A stretch of 64,000 nucleotides of DNA from Thermosipho ferrireducens (GCF_017358165.1 NZ_CP071446.1:186001-250000); one strand, 5' to 3'. Positions 45,700 through 55,653 are shown, numbered from the stretch's first letter. The notes: a model not told the origin generated them from the sequence alone. Translations and numbers: made by a program.

Positions 45700-46133
45700 T
45701 TTCGCTAACATCACCAAATTAAGATTCCTCGTCACTACGTTCCTCGGAATGACAAAGAGGTAAGATGTCATACTGAGCGTAGCGGAGGATATTTTTTGCC
45801 AATCTCGCCAACTCTTGCTAACCTCGCTAGCCTCGCTAATTATAAGATTCCTCGTCGCATACGCTCCTCGGAATGACATAGATGGTTGATTTCTCGCTTT
45901 CTTGCTCCTTAGAATGACATTTGCCTTCTTTTGTCATCCTGAGCGCAGCGAAGAATATGTCATCCCGAGGAACGAAGTAACGAGGGGGATGTCATCCTGA
46001 GGAGCGAAAGCGACGAAGGGGATGTCATCCCGAGGAATGTAATGACGAGGGATCTTATTTTTCTAACTCTCGCTAACTCTCGCCACCTTTGCAAGTTCTT
46101 TCATCGTTTCACTCCTCAGGACAGGTCCTGCCA
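45700..46133. repeat. composite intergenic repeat cluster R6
   Basis: A 500-base gap with no real gene. Units in both orientations are at 45723, 45766, 45848, 45932, 45960, 45989 and 46023. There is a 9-mer run CTCGCCAAC/CTTGCTAAC/CTCGCTAGC near 45802-45840, and the CTCAGGACAGGTCCTGCCA module at 46115-46133 abuts a candidate promoter. Confidence 0.82.
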
Positions 46134-46158
46134 TTTTTACTAATATTTGTGATAAAAT
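46128..46158 (+). promoter_or_regulatory. candidate promoter of the MutL-like gene, adjoining a repeat module
   Basis: CTGCCA (46128-46133), 19 bases, then TAAAAT (46153-46158) preceded by TTTGTGA. Geometry and sequence match the gntP promoter candidate. Confidence 0.45.
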
Positions 46159-46195
46159 TTAAATAGTGATTTTTATTAAAAGATGGAGGGATTTT

Positions 46196-47563
46196 GTGAA
46201 AGTAGATCTGATATTCGCTGAAATTGGTTCAACCACGACAGTTGTTACCGCTTTTTCTGGAATCGGAGATAATCCAGAGATACTTGCTCAAAGCGAGCAC
46301 TGGACAACTGTAGACCAGGGAGATGTAACAATAGGAATAGAAAATGCTATAAAAAGCTTGAAAAAAAAGCTTGGTGTTGAAAATCTTGATTGGGAAAAAT
46401 TTGCTGCAACAAGCAGTGCAGCTGGTGGTTTAAAAATGACTGTGCACGGACTTGTTTATGATATGACTGTTCGCGCTGCAAGAGAAGCCGCTCTTGGCGC
46501 TGGTGCTGTTATAAAGTATGTAACAGCGGGAAAGATGGATGAGTTTCATCTTGAAAAAATCAAAAAGATCAACCCAAAATTAATTCTTTTAGCTGGAGGA
46601 GTTGATTATGGAGAAAAAGACACAGTCATTCATAACGCAAAGCTTCTTGCTTCACTTCCTCTCGATATTCCAATAATATACGCTGGAAATGTAGCAGCCG
46701 CCGAACACGTTGAATATATTTTAAACAGCGCGGGAAAAAAGGTTTTTATTACAGAAAATGTGTATCCCAAAATAGATGAGCTAAATGTGGAACCAACAAG
46801 AAACATTGTTAAAAATGTTTTTGCAGAGCATATAACACGCGCCCCTGGAATGGAAAAAATTTATGAAATTGTTGATTACAATCTTTTACCCACCCCAGGA
46901 GCCGTTATGAAAACCACAGAACTTCTTAACAAAATGTTTGGTGATGTTGTAACAATAGATATTGGAGGAGCCACAACAGATGTTGATTCTGTAACTGAAG
47001 GCAGTAATGAAATTCAAGAAATAATGATTTCTCCTGAACCTGTTGCTAAACGAACAGTTGAAGGAGATCTTGGATTGTTTGTAAACGCTCATAATGTTAT
47101 TGATCTAATTGGAGAGGCTAATCTAAAAAAAGAGTTCGAAGATTACGATAACCTTGTAAACAGAATTTCACCTTACCCGAAAACAGAAAGAGATGAATAC
47201 TTTATTTCAAAACTTGCATTATACTGCTTCCAGCAAGGTCTCAGAAGACACGTTGGAAAGAAAAAACATCTTTATACTCCTTTCGGAAGAAAATTAGTAG
47301 CTGAAGGTAAAGACCTAACTGCTGTAAAATATTTGTTTGGAACAGGAGGTTTTCTCAGTCGCTCAAAATATGCCAAACAAATAATGAATACTATCAACAA
47401 TTTATCCAGAATGCACCCTATGGAATTGTTGCCTCAATATAAAGTAGAAATCTTTAGAGATAAATATTATATATTCGCTGGAATAGGCGTTATAGCTTCT
47501 GAAATCGATTCAGAAACTGCAATTAAACTTTTGAAAATGGATATAGAAAAAATAGGAGGATAG
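46196..47563 (+). CDS. MutL/GlmL-family ATPase-like protein (B12-mutase reactivase type)
   Basis: A 455-residue ASKHA-fold protein of the GlmL/MutL family, members of which sit beside glutamate mutase or ornithine aminomutase. Markers are FAEIGSTTTVVTAF (phosphate-1), LILLAGGVDYGEKD, TIDIGGATTDVDSV (phosphate-2) and FGTGGFLSRSKYA. GTG 46196 follows GGAGGGA. No glutamate mutase or aminomutase gene lies nearby, so its partner is elsewhere or it serves another enzyme. The window's only B12 enzyme is methylmalonyl-CoA mutase, which already has MeaB. Confidence 0.85.
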   Translation: MKVDLIFAEIGSTTTVVTAFSGIGDNPEILAQSEHWTTVDQGDVTIGIENAIKSLKKKLGVENLDWEKFAATSSAAGGLKMTVHGLVYDMTVRAAREAALGAGAVIKYVTAGKMDEFHLEKIKKINPKLILLAGGVDYGEKDTVIHNAKLLASLPLDIPIIYAGNVAAAEHVEYILNSAGKKVFITENVYPKIDELNVEPTRNIVKNVFAEHITRAPGMEKIYEIVDYNLLPTPGAVMKTTELLNKMFGDVVTIDIGGATTDVDSVTEGSNEIQEIMISPEPVAKRTVEGDLGLFVNAHNVIDLIGEANLKKEFEDYDNLVNRISPYPKTERDEYFISKLALYCFQQGLRRHVGKKKHLYTPFGRKLVAEGKDLTAVKYLFGTGGFLSRSKYAKQIMNTINNLSRMHPMELLPQYKVEIFRDKYYIFAGIGVIASEIDSETAIKLLKMDIEKIGG

Positions 47564-47568
47564 ACATT

Positions 47569-48159
47569 ATGGCATACGAAAATGAGAAAGTTTTAGTAGT
47601 TCCAACAGATGATGTAATCAAACTTTGTAACGGAAAAATTGGACTTGTTGAGGTAGAAGAGGTAGAAATTTTAAAATTGATAAAAGAAGCGGGTTTTTTT
47701 ATTGACAGAGAAAAAGCAGAATTTGATGAAACAATAAGACAGGTTATACCTTACATTTTACTCAAAGAGAACAATAAATATCTCTTATTCAAACGAACAA
47801 GCGCTCAAGGTGAAAAAAGGCTTCACGGTAAAATTACTATAGGTGTAGGAGGACACATAAATACAGATGACTCTTTAAATCCCATAGATGCATTCAAAAA
47901 AGGAATGCAGCGAGAGATAGCAGAAGAAGTCAACGTAAAAGTCTTAAACATGAATTATATAGGAGTTATAAATATAACAGATAACGCTGTGAGCAGAGTT
48001 CACGTTGGAGTGTGCTACGAGGCAGAAATAGAATATTATGGACTTGTTGAGAAAGATAAATTTATTGAAATCTTTTCAGAAGCTCCGGAAATTTATAACA
48101 AGGAGATGGAAGGATGGAGCAAAGCGGTAGTAAAACACTTAGGGCATATGCAAAAATAA
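47569..48159 (+). CDS. Nudix hydrolase family protein
   Basis: The 196-residue protein has a Nudix domain from about residue 60. YLLFKRTSAQGEKRLHGK leads into GVGGHINTDD and the box core MQREIAEEV with its metal-binding glutamates. The N-terminal 60 residues are a separate short extension. The substrate cannot be predicted. It begins five bases after the MutL-like gene, and ispE starts inside its last 46 bases. Confidence 0.85.
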   Translation: MAYENEKVLVVPTDDVIKLCNGKIGLVEVEEVEILKLIKEAGFFIDREKAEFDETIRQVIPYILLKENNKYLLFKRTSAQGEKRLHGKITIGVGGHINTDDSLNPIDAFKKGMQREIAEEVNVKVLNMNYIGVINITDNAVSRVHVGVCYEAEIEYYGLVEKDKFIEIFSEAPEIYNKEMEGWSKAVVKHLGHMQK

Positions 48160-48941
48160 ACCTTTATTTAGATGTTATAGGAAGAAGAAAAGACGGCTAT
48201 CACGATATAATTTCTCTATTTCAAAATATCTCCCTATATGACACTCTTTATATAGAGAAAAAAGATAAAGGAATAGAAATTGAAACAAATGAGCACATCG
48301 AAAATAACATATTGTACAGAACCTGGAATATTTTTGCAAACCAGCTTGGAACTCCAGATTTTGGAGTAAAAATTATTCTTGAGAAACGAATCCCTATAAA
48401 AGCCGGTCTGGGTGGAGGAAGTGCAGATGCGGCTGCACTTTTAAGATTTCTTGGAGACACAATGAAAATCCCGGAGCATCAACTGTTAAAGGTTGCTGCT
48501 ATTGTAGGAAGCGATGTCCCATTTTTCTTATATGGAGGTACCGCGATAGTAAAAGGCAAGGGACATATTATAGAAAAATTAAAACCGCTAAGCGGTTATA
48601 AGGTAAGGCTTCTTGTAGCCAAAGAAGGAATTTCCACCAGAGACGCGTACGCCACGTTGAAAGAAAAACATTTCAAAAAAAGCACCTGCGAAGTTTATGA
48701 ACTCTACGAAGCTTATTTTTACAGAAATCTTTCACAAATAAGTAAATGTACATATAACATTTTTGAGCATGTACTTTTACCTGTCTATGAAGAAATAGAT
48801 GGAAACTTAAAAAAACTCAAGCGTAATTGTATTGCTGCAGCTTTAACAGGCTCAGGAAGCGCTGTTTTTGGAATAAGTCTAACTCAAGGGGATTATGAGT
48901 TTGTTAAGAGAGGGGTAGAATATGAAACTTCTGAAATATGA
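48114..48941 (+). CDS. ispE: 4-diphosphocytidyl-2-C-methyl-D-erythritol kinase
   Basis: A GHMP kinase of the non-mevalonate isoprenoid pathway that phosphorylates CDP-methylerythritol. Markers are RAYAKINLYLDVIGRRKDGYHD, the ATP loop IKAGLGGGSADAAAL, GSDVPFFLYGGTAIVKG and ALTGSGSAVFG. The 275 residues match the family. The start lies inside the Nudix gene after AAGGAG, and the Lon-like gene begins 20 bases before its end. Confidence 0.95.
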   Translation: MEQSGSKTLRAYAKINLYLDVIGRRKDGYHDIISLFQNISLYDTLYIEKKDKGIEIETNEHIENNILYRTWNIFANQLGTPDFGVKIILEKRIPIKAGLGGGSADAAALLRFLGDTMKIPEHQLLKVAAIVGSDVPFFLYGGTAIVKGKGHIIEKLKPLSGYKVRLLVAKEGISTRDAYATLKEKHFKKSTCEVYELYEAYFYRNLSQISKCTYNIFEHVLLPVYEEIDGNLKKLKRNCIAAALTGSGSAVFGISLTQGDYEFVKRGVEYETSEI

Positions 48942-51297
48942 AGAATTAATATTACCCAATAACACATTTCCAAAAACAAAAACATCTGATCAAATAACTC
49001 CTTGCGAATCTTTTATAGGACAAAAAAAGGCCTGGGATGCTATAAACTTTGGACTTTCAATAGATTCTAAAGGCTACAATATCTTTGTTGTCGGGCCATC
49101 TGGAACTGGAAGAAAGTCATTTGTACTTGAATTAGTAAAAAGTTTTGCCAAAAATAAAAAAAAGCAGGAAGATTTAATATATGTTGTTGATCTCGACAAT
49201 CCTTACTCTGCTAAAGCAATAGAATTACCCGCTGGATATGGGAAAGAACTAAAGCGTGAAATGTCAAAAATTTCCGAAGAAATTTTTGTAAGGCTAAAAA
49301 GCGTTTTTGAAAGTGATGAATATGAGCACAGGAAAAAAGAACTTGAAGATGAATACAGAGAAGTAAGAGAAAAAATCTTAAAAGATTTACAGGAAAAAGC
49401 TCTCAAATTAGGTTTTATAGTAAAATTAACACCAACTGGCTTTATCTACATGCCAGCACTGGATGGAAAACCTATTTCAAAAGAGCAATATGAGGAACTT
49501 CCCGATGAAAAAAAGCAATATTATGAAGAAGAGGCAAAAAAGGTTGATCATTTAATCTCAGGGACACTTCACAAACTTAGAAAGGTAGATTCAAATTACT
49601 CTGAAAAACTGAAAGATCTGGATAAATACGCTTCTCTTTTTGCAATCGAAGAGGTTTTTGAAAAATTAAAAGTCAAGTATAAAAATTATCCAAAACTAGT
49701 TGATTATCTGGAAAAACTCAAAGATCATTTTATAAATAATATAGAAAAGATAAAAGGCTCTGAAGAAGGAAAAGAATATATAAAGCATATGTTGAATATT
49801 AACCTTTTGGTAGATAATTCTGAAGTTCAAGGAGCTCCTGTAATATTTGAAAAAAATCCGACCTATCCAAATCTTTTTGGAAAAATAGAATATATTTCAA
49901 AATTAGGTGTTTTATACACAGATTTTACTATGATTCGCGGCGGTGCTATACATAAAGCAAATGGTGGATATTTAATAATAAACGCGGAAGAAATTTTGAA
50001 ATACCCTTATGTTTGGGATAAATTGAAAAAAACACTTTTAACTGAAAAAATCCTGATTGAAAACGTAGACATGGCATACGGTTTTAACCCTACAGTATCT
50101 TTAAAACCCGAACCAGTTGATGCAAAATTAAAAATAATAATGGTTGGAACCCCAGAGATATATTATCTATTGTACGAGTATGACGAAGACTTTAAAAAAT
50201 TATTTAAAGTAAAAGTAGAGTTTGATTGGGAAATAGATGTTACTCAAAAAAACGTAAAAGAGTACTATTCCTTTATATCCAGCGTCATCAAAAATAACCA
50301 GCTCAAACCCTTTTCTAATAAAGCCCTTCAGAGAATAATCTGGTATTCTATGCGTCTTTCAGGAAGCAGAGAAAAATTATCGATGAAAATGGGGGAGATA
50401 GTTAACCTAATGGTGGAAGCAGATTATAAAGCTACCCTAAGAAACGCAAAAATCGTCAGTAAAAAAGATGTAGACAATGCTTTAGAGGCTTATGAAAATC
50501 GGGTAAGTCTTATAAGAGAAAAATACGACAAATCCTTGAGAAAATATGAAATAATGATAGAAACAGATGGCAGAGAAGTTGGACAGGTAAACGGTCTTAC
50601 TGTGACACATCTTGGAGATTATTCTTTCGGCCTGCCTGTAAAAATTACAGCAAAATCATATGTAGGTAACATTGGTATAATAGACATTCAAAGGGAATCA
50701 GATTTAAGTGGAAATATTCACAGTAAAGCAGTAATGACTTTAATAGGCTATTTAGGAAGTAAATATGCCAATGAAATCCCATTTTCTCTTGGAGTCTCAA
50801 TAAGTTTTGAACAGGTTTATGCTGTTGTAGAAGGAGACAGTGCTTCTCTTGCCGAAACAATAGCCATTATTTCTGCTATATCAAAAATCCCTATAAAACA
50901 ATCAATAGCTATAACAGGTTCTATAAATCAGCATGGAATTGTTCAGCCAATAGGTGGGGTAAATGAAAAAGTTGAAGGATTTTATAGACTATGTAAATAT
51001 CGTGGATTAAACGGTGAGCATGGCGTTATAATACCTGAAGCTAACGTAAAAAACCTCGTATTAAATGATGAAATTTTAAAAGATATAAAACTTGGCAAAT
51101 TTAATATTTGGGCAGTAAAAACTGTTGATGAAGCACTTGAAATTCTAACTGAGCTCCCCGCGGGAAAATTGTCATCCAGAGGTACATATCCAAGAGGCAG
51201 TGTGAATTATTATGTCACCAAAGAACTAAGAAAAGTGTATGAAAAGCTTGAAGGAAAAGACACTTCAAAAGGAAAAAAGAAAAAAGGGAAAAAATAG
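48922..51297 (+). CDS. Lon-like ATP-dependent protease (S16, LonB/LonC type)
   Basis: The 791-residue protein has Walker A VVGPSGTGRKSF near residue 57, a charged helical insertion (about 100-280), a second AAA part and a C-terminal S16 protease domain. The catalytic Ser is in VVEGDSASLAE and the Lys in GGVNEKVEGFY. It lacks the N-terminal substrate domain of classical Lon, as in LonB/LonC. The Walker A Lys is preceded by Arg (GTGRKS), so ATPase strength is uncertain. The Lys/Gly-rich tail is low-complexity. It follows ispE with overlap. Confidence 0.88.
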   Translation: MKLLKYEELILPNNTFPKTKTSDQITPCESFIGQKKAWDAINFGLSIDSKGYNIFVVGPSGTGRKSFVLELVKSFAKNKKKQEDLIYVVDLDNPYSAKAIELPAGYGKELKREMSKISEEIFVRLKSVFESDEYEHRKKELEDEYREVREKILKDLQEKALKLGFIVKLTPTGFIYMPALDGKPISKEQYEELPDEKKQYYEEEAKKVDHLISGTLHKLRKVDSNYSEKLKDLDKYASLFAIEEVFEKLKVKYKNYPKLVDYLEKLKDHFINNIEKIKGSEEGKEYIKHMLNINLLVDNSEVQGAPVIFEKNPTYPNLFGKIEYISKLGVLYTDFTMIRGGAIHKANGGYLIINAEEILKYPYVWDKLKKTLLTEKILIENVDMAYGFNPTVSLKPEPVDAKLKIIMVGTPEIYYLLYEYDEDFKKLFKVKVEFDWEIDVTQKNVKEYYSFISSVIKNNQLKPFSNKALQRIIWYSMRLSGSREKLSMKMGEIVNLMVEADYKATLRNAKIVSKKDVDNALEAYENRVSLIREKYDKSLRKYEIMIETDGREVGQVNGLTVTHLGDYSFGLPVKITAKSYVGNIGIIDIQRESDLSGNIHSKAVMTLIGYLGSKYANEIPFSLGVSISFEQVYAVVEGDSASLAETIAIISAISKIPIKQSIAITGSINQHGIVQPIGGVNEKVEGFYRLCKYRGLNGEHGVIIPEANVKNLVLNDEILKDIKLGKFNIWAVKTVDEALEILTELPAGKLSSRGTYPRGSVNYYVTKELRKVYEKLEGKDTSKGKKKKGKK

Positions 51298-51321
51298 TAA
51301 AAGTATTTGGGAGGGATTAAT

Positions 51322-52317
51322 TTGCGAATACTAAGCGGCATGCGACCTACAGGAAAACTTCATATAGGACACCTTTTTGGTGCATTAAATTCCTGGATAA
51401 AGCTTCAGGAAGAGGGCAACGAATGTTTTTATTTTATTGCAGATTGGCATGCACTTACCACGCACTATAACGATACAGAAGAGATAACAAAAAATTCTTT
51501 TGAAATTGCAAAAAGCTATATCGCAGCTGGAATTAACCCCGAAAAATCCATAATTTTTATACAATCAGAAATAAAAGAGCACGCCGAACTTACTTTGCTT
51601 TTCTCCATGTTCGTGTCCGTGTCTCGCCTTGAGAGAGTTCCCACGTACAAAGAATTAAAGCAACAACTGAGTGATAAAGATTTATCAAATGCGGGTTTTT
51701 TGATTTATCCTATATTACAAGCTGCAGATATTTTAATTTACAGAGCTGACGGGGTACCAGTTGGAGAAGATCAGGTATATCATATAGAACTGACCCGAGA
51801 AATTGCCAGAAAATTCAATTATTTATATGAAAATGTGTTTCCTGAACCAGAACCAATACTATCAAAAATCACAAAATTGTTAGGGGTCGACGGAAGAAAA
51901 ATGAGCAAAAGTTATGGAAACATAGTGCCGTTAATTGCCACTAAAGAAGAACTGAGAAAAAAGATAATGCCAATGATAACTGATCCAGCAAGAAAAAGGC
52001 GCACTGACCCTGGAACACCTGAAAAATGCCCTGTCTGGGATTATCATAAGGCTTTTGGAATAACAAAAGAAGATGCCCAATGGGTAAAAAATGGTTGTAC
52101 AACAGCCTCTATTGGTTGTGTTGACTGTAAAAAACTCCTACTAAAAAATATGTTATCAACTCTTGAACCAATCTGGGAACGATACGATAAGTTAACCAAT
52201 GAGTACGTAAAAGATGTTATTTGCGAGGGAAATAAACGTGCAAAAGAAGAAGCACAAAAAACTATGGAATTAGTGAGAAATGCAATGAAATTAGATTATA
52301 CAAAATATTTAAAATAA
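51322..52317 (+). CDS. trpS: tryptophanyl-tRNA synthetase
   Basis: A class I aminoacyl-tRNA synthetase. The HIGH motif is RPTGKLHIGHLFGAL and the KMSKS motif GRKMSKSYGN; GEDQVYHIELTREIA is the tryptophan-adenylate region. 331 residues. TTG 51322 is chosen because GGGAGGG ends six bases before it and the product then begins RILSGMRPTG. It follows the Lon-like gene by 24 bases. Confidence 0.97.
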   Translation: MRILSGMRPTGKLHIGHLFGALNSWIKLQEEGNECFYFIADWHALTTHYNDTEEITKNSFEIAKSYIAAGINPEKSIIFIQSEIKEHAELTLLFSMFVSVSRLERVPTYKELKQQLSDKDLSNAGFLIYPILQAADILIYRADGVPVGEDQVYHIELTREIARKFNYLYENVFPEPEPILSKITKLLGVDGRKMSKSYGNIVPLIATKEELRKKIMPMITDPARKRRTDPGTPEKCPVWDYHKAFGITKEDAQWVKNGCTTASIGCVDCKKLLLKNMLSTLEPIWERYDKLTNEYVKDVICEGNKRAKEEAQKTMELVRNAMKLDYTKYLK

Positions 52318-52393
52318 AATAACTGAAATATCGCATCGTTTTGTGATAAAATATAAATACAAATTAAATAGGATGGTTAATTGGGGGCAAACC

Positions 52394-53194
52394 ATGGGGG
52401 AGTGGCTTTTAAATAACTGGGATAAAATTTTCTGGAGTTTTATAACAATCATTATTTCTCTTTTTATATACAAATACATATTAAAAGTTCTCAAAAAAAC
52501 TTTAGAAACTTTTGGAAAAGATTTAAGAGCACCAAAAACTGTTCAATTTTTCATAGGTATTATCATAGCAGTTTTTGCCATTTTTGCACTCCTGAGTATA
52601 TGGAACGTAGACCTTCTCCCTTACATAACCGGACTTGGAATATCAAGTATTGTCGTTGGGCTTGCTCTTCAAGAGCCTTTAGCGAATTTTGTTTCGGGAA
52701 TACTTGTTATTACAACGCGAAAATTGTTTGAAGGAGAAGTTGTAGATGTAAATGGTATAGTAGGTTCTGTTCAGGAAATAAAAATGAATCATTCGTTAAT
52801 AAAAACATTCGATGGAAAACTTATTTACGTTCCCAATAGAGCTGTCTGGAACGGAATAGTAACAAAGTTCTGGCCAGGTCCAATAAGACGAATTACTATG
52901 GAAATAGGTGTCTCTTATGATTGTAATCTTGAAAAAGTAGTAAAAATTCTCCAACAAGCTCTTGATGAAGAACCTCTTGTTGTAAAAAACAATACAGTTA
53001 GTAATTTCGTGGCTTTCAAAAGGTTTGGTTCAAGCTCAATAGATTTTACTGTTTATTTCTGGGTGGAAAGAGCCAATTATTTTGATGCTGTTAACTCTCT
53101 TGCCTTTCGAATAAAAAATCTCTTCGATAAAGAAAACATAGAAATACCGTACACACAAATAGATCTTCACATAAAAAATGAAAAATATCTTTAA
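52394..53194 (+). CDS. small-conductance mechanosensitive channel (MscS family)
   Basis: The 266-residue protein has three membrane helices (about 12-30, 50-72 and 80-110) and the pore-helix region ISSIVVGLALQEPLANFVSG. The MscS beta domain has VVDVNGIVGSVQEIKMNHSL and the IYVPNRAVWNG motif. It would gate under membrane tension to release solutes. ATG 52394 follows TTGGGGGC. The start is uncertain because the frame extends 17 codons upstream. A TTGTGATAAAAT -10-like box is at 52340-52350. Confidence 0.92.
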   Translation: MGEWLLNNWDKIFWSFITIIISLFIYKYILKVLKKTLETFGKDLRAPKTVQFFIGIIIAVFAIFALLSIWNVDLLPYITGLGISSIVVGLALQEPLANFVSGILVITTRKLFEGEVVDVNGIVGSVQEIKMNHSLIKTFDGKLIYVPNRAVWNGIVTKFWPGPIRRITMEIGVSYDCNLEKVVKILQQALDEEPLVVKNNTVSNFVAFKRFGSSSIDFTVYFWVERANYFDAVNSLAFRIKNLFDKENIEIPYTQIDLHIKNEKYL

Positions 53195-53225
53195 AAAATT
53201 CCGTATCTTATGAGGAGGTGAAAAA

Positions 53226-55220
53226 ATGTTCAAAAACTTAAGTGTAAGAGCAAAACTATGGTTGCTGGTTCTTGTTGCCTCTGTTATACCTTTGTCAATA
53301 GTCTCATACATTTCAATATACAACTCATTTAAGATAGGTAGAGATTTAGGTGAACAGGCTCTTGTATCTATTGTAGAAAGTGGAACACAGGGTTTTGAAA
53401 GCTTTTTAATGGGATACACTCACCTTGTAAAATTTCTATCCACAGATGCCAATGTAGTTGGTGTATTTGAAAATAAGTATGGAGAAGATGTATGGATGTT
53501 AAAAACTTTCCAGAACGCAAAAGAGCAGTACAAAGAAGCTCTGTATGTATACATTGGTTTAGAAGATGGTAGATTTTATATATACCCAAAAGTTGATCTT
53601 CCCGAAGGATATGATCCAAGAATAAGACCATGGTATAAAAAAGCCATGGAAAATAAGGGAAAGGTGATAATTACAGAACCATATATCGATGCTGCGTCTG
53701 AAAATATAGTGATGACAGTTGCAAAAACGGTGACTTCGAACGGGAAAGTTGTTGGAGTTGTTGCAATAGATTTTAACGCAGCTGATCTTGCAAATACATT
53801 ACTTTCAGCTAAATTCGGAGACGAGGGTTATAGCTATCTTCTTTCAGAAAATGGAGTGACATTGTTACACGTTGATACAGAAAAAATAGGAAAAAGCGTA
53901 GCCGAAGCTGACTGGTTTAAAAAAATCTCAAATAGCAGCAGCAAAATAGGAACAATTTCTTATAAACTTGATGATGGCAAAACAAGAATTGCCGCTTTTT
54001 CAAAACTCAGCAATAACTGGATTTTTGTTTCAGTAGCCACAAAAGCGGCGGTAAATGAAAGGGCTACAAAAATTATGATAGTACTGCTCAGCGTTTCATT
54101 AGCTGTTATAATCCTGGCATTTCTCTTTGGAACATCTTTGAGCTCTGGTATTGTAAAACCTATAAAGAAAGTTATGATAGCTGTTGAAAATCTTGGAAAA
54201 GGTGATTTAACAACAAGAGTTGACTGGAACTCAAAAGATGAGCTGGGAAAAATGGCAAAAGCTTTAAACAACGCTGTTGAAAATCTTTCAGAACTTATAG
54301 GTGAAGTGGGAAGCGGAATGGATAGGCTGAAAAACACTTCTGAAAGTCTGAACAATGTGGCTGAAAAACAGGTTGAAGAGGTTAAAGCATTTGTTAGCAA
54401 CATAGAAGAAATAAATTATGAAGTTCAAAACACTTCATCCGCCATTGAACAAACTTCAAGTGGCGTTGAAGAAGTGGCCGCAAGTGCACAGAATGTATCT
54501 AAAACCTCTCAAAATCTAACAGATAAAGCTTCTCAGGTTGCAAGTGCCGCGCAGGAGAGTGAAAAAGCTATTGATACCATAGTAAAAACAATTGAAAACA
54601 TGAAAGAACGTTCAACCACCATGGCAAACAAAGTGGAAGAACTGTCATCCAACGCCAAAAATATAGGGGAAATAGTTGAAACAATTTCAAGCATAGCAGA
54701 GCAAACGAATCTTTTAGCGTTAAATGCCGCGATTGAAGCGGCAAGAGCTGGAGAAGCTGGAAGAGGCTTTGCCGTTGTAGCAGATGAAATTAGGAAATTA
54801 GCAGAAGAAAGTAAAACTGCTACTGAAAATATAACAAACATATTAAAAAGCATTCAAGAAGGTGCAGAATCAGTAAGAAAAGAAACCGATAGTATGGTTG
54901 ACATCGTCAATGAAGCAAGTCAGGAAACAAGAGGCATAGCGAAAAATTTAAGAGGAATTCTTGGGGAAATAACCAACATATCTGAATTAATTGAAAATCT
55001 TGCAGCAGTTGCCCAGGAACAAAGCGCCGCAGCAGAAGAAATGGCAAGCGCAATGGATGTTGCAAGCAAAAATATTATGAACATTTCCGATAAAATGGGA
55101 GTAGTAGTTTCAGGAGTAAAACAACAGGAAGAAATAGCAAAACAAGTAAGCAACGCAGGAGAAGAACTCTCTGAAGTAGCTAACAAATTGTATGAAAGAG
55201 TAAACAAGTTCAAAATATAA
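53226..55220 (+). CDS. methyl-accepting chemotaxis protein with dCache sensor
   Basis: The 664-residue chemoreceptor has a first membrane helix (about 11-30) and a periplasmic dCache domain (about 34-283, with [12 protein letters not shown] and [15 protein letters not shown]). A second helix (about 284-305), HAMP (about 306-360) and a cytoplasmic signalling coil follow. The tip is [19 protein letters not shown] followed by [18 protein letters not shown]. The ligand is unknown; the Cache motif suggests amino or carboxylic acids. GAGGAGGTG precedes the ATG and a terminator follows. Confidence 0.95.
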   Translation: MFKNLSVRAKLWLLVLVASVIPLSIVSYISIYNSFKIGRDLGEQALVSIVESGTQGFESFLMGYTHLVKFLSTDANVVGVFENKYGEDVWMLKTFQNAKEQYKEALYVYIGLEDGRFYIYPKVDLPEGYDPRIRPWYKKAMENKGKVIITEPYIDAASENIVMTVAKTVTSNGKVVGVVAIDFNAADLANTLLSAKFGDEGYSYLLSENGVTLLHVDTEKIGKSVAEADWFKKISNSSSKIGTISYKLDDGKTRIAAFSKLSNNWIFVSVATKAAVNERATKIMIVLLSVSLAVIILAFLFGTSLSSGIVKPIKKVMIAVENLGKGDLTTRVDWNSKDELGKMAKALNNAVENLSELIGEVGSGMDRLKNTSESLNNVAEKQVEEVKAFVSNIEEINYEVQNTSSAIEQTSSGVEEVAASAQNVSKTSQNLTDKASQVASAAQESEKAIDTIVKTIENMKERSTTMANKVEELSSNAKNIGEIVETISSIAEQTNLLALNAAIEAARAGEAGRGFAVVADEIRKLAEESKTATENITNILKSIQEGAESVRKETDSMVDIVNEASQETRGIAKNLRGILGEITNISELIENLAAVAQEQSAAAEEMASAMDVASKNIMNISDKMGVVVSGVKQQEEIAKQVSNAGEELSEVANKLYERVNKFKI

Positions 55221-55241
55221 TAGCAAATCTATCTCTGTTTT

Positions 55242-55276
55242 AACCAACCGTTTGGCTTTTGCCAAACGGTTGGTTT
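55242..55276 (+). terminator. terminator after the chemoreceptor gene
   Basis: AACCAACCGTTTGGC pairs perfectly with GCCAAACGGTTGGTT around TTTT, followed by a short T-rich stretch. Confidence 0.9.
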
Positions 55277-55291
55277 TATTTATCAAAAATT

Positions 55292-55556
55292 AACCCTCGC
55301 AAGATCCTTTATCACTATGTTCATCAAGACAAACCTTGCCGATTATAAGATTCATCGCCTTCACGCTCCTCGGAATGACATTTTCTTTTTTTGTCATCCT
55401 GAGCGTAGCGAAGGATCTTGTTTTTTACCAACCTCGCTAACTCTCACTGTTTTTTGTCATTCCGAACGAATGTGAGGAATCTTATTCTTTTACCAATCTC
55501 GCCAACCTTCGCTAAATACAAGATTCCTCAATGACACCTTTTTCATGTCATCCCAA
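55292..55556. repeat. composite intergenic repeat cluster R7
   Basis: Units at 55357-55380 (CTCCTCGGAATGACA), 55392-55420 (GTCATCCTGAGCGTAGCGAA), 55457-55482 (GTCATTCCGAACGAATGTGA) and decayed copies to 55556, with short 9-mer runs. The next sequence (55568 on) is an IS remnant, apparently inserted into the cluster. Confidence 0.78.
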
Positions 55557-55567
55557 AAAACAAAAAA

Positions 55568-55653
55568 TGGACTGCCCCCCGAAAGTGAAACAAATAAAAA
55601 AAGACTTATTTAACCCGGCTTCTATACTCTATAGGAGTCAGGCTATTTAAATT
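55568..55653 (-). pseudogene. remnant of an IS3-family transposase (orfB 3' end) with terminal repeat
   Basis: Read on the minus strand, this encodes NLNSLTPIEYRSRVK and a stop, the usual C-terminus of IS3-family OrfB. After the stop comes TTTCACTTTCGGGGGGCAGT, an IS3-like end beginning TGGACTGCCCCCC on the plus strand. The rest of the element is missing, cut by the IS fragment that starts at 55654. Confidence 0.75.

Noticed and set aside
45541-45879. Minus-strand open frame with MSFRGAYATRNLII
   Set aside because: It is made of repeat cluster R6 and the antisense of the CPBP-like gene; no start signal.
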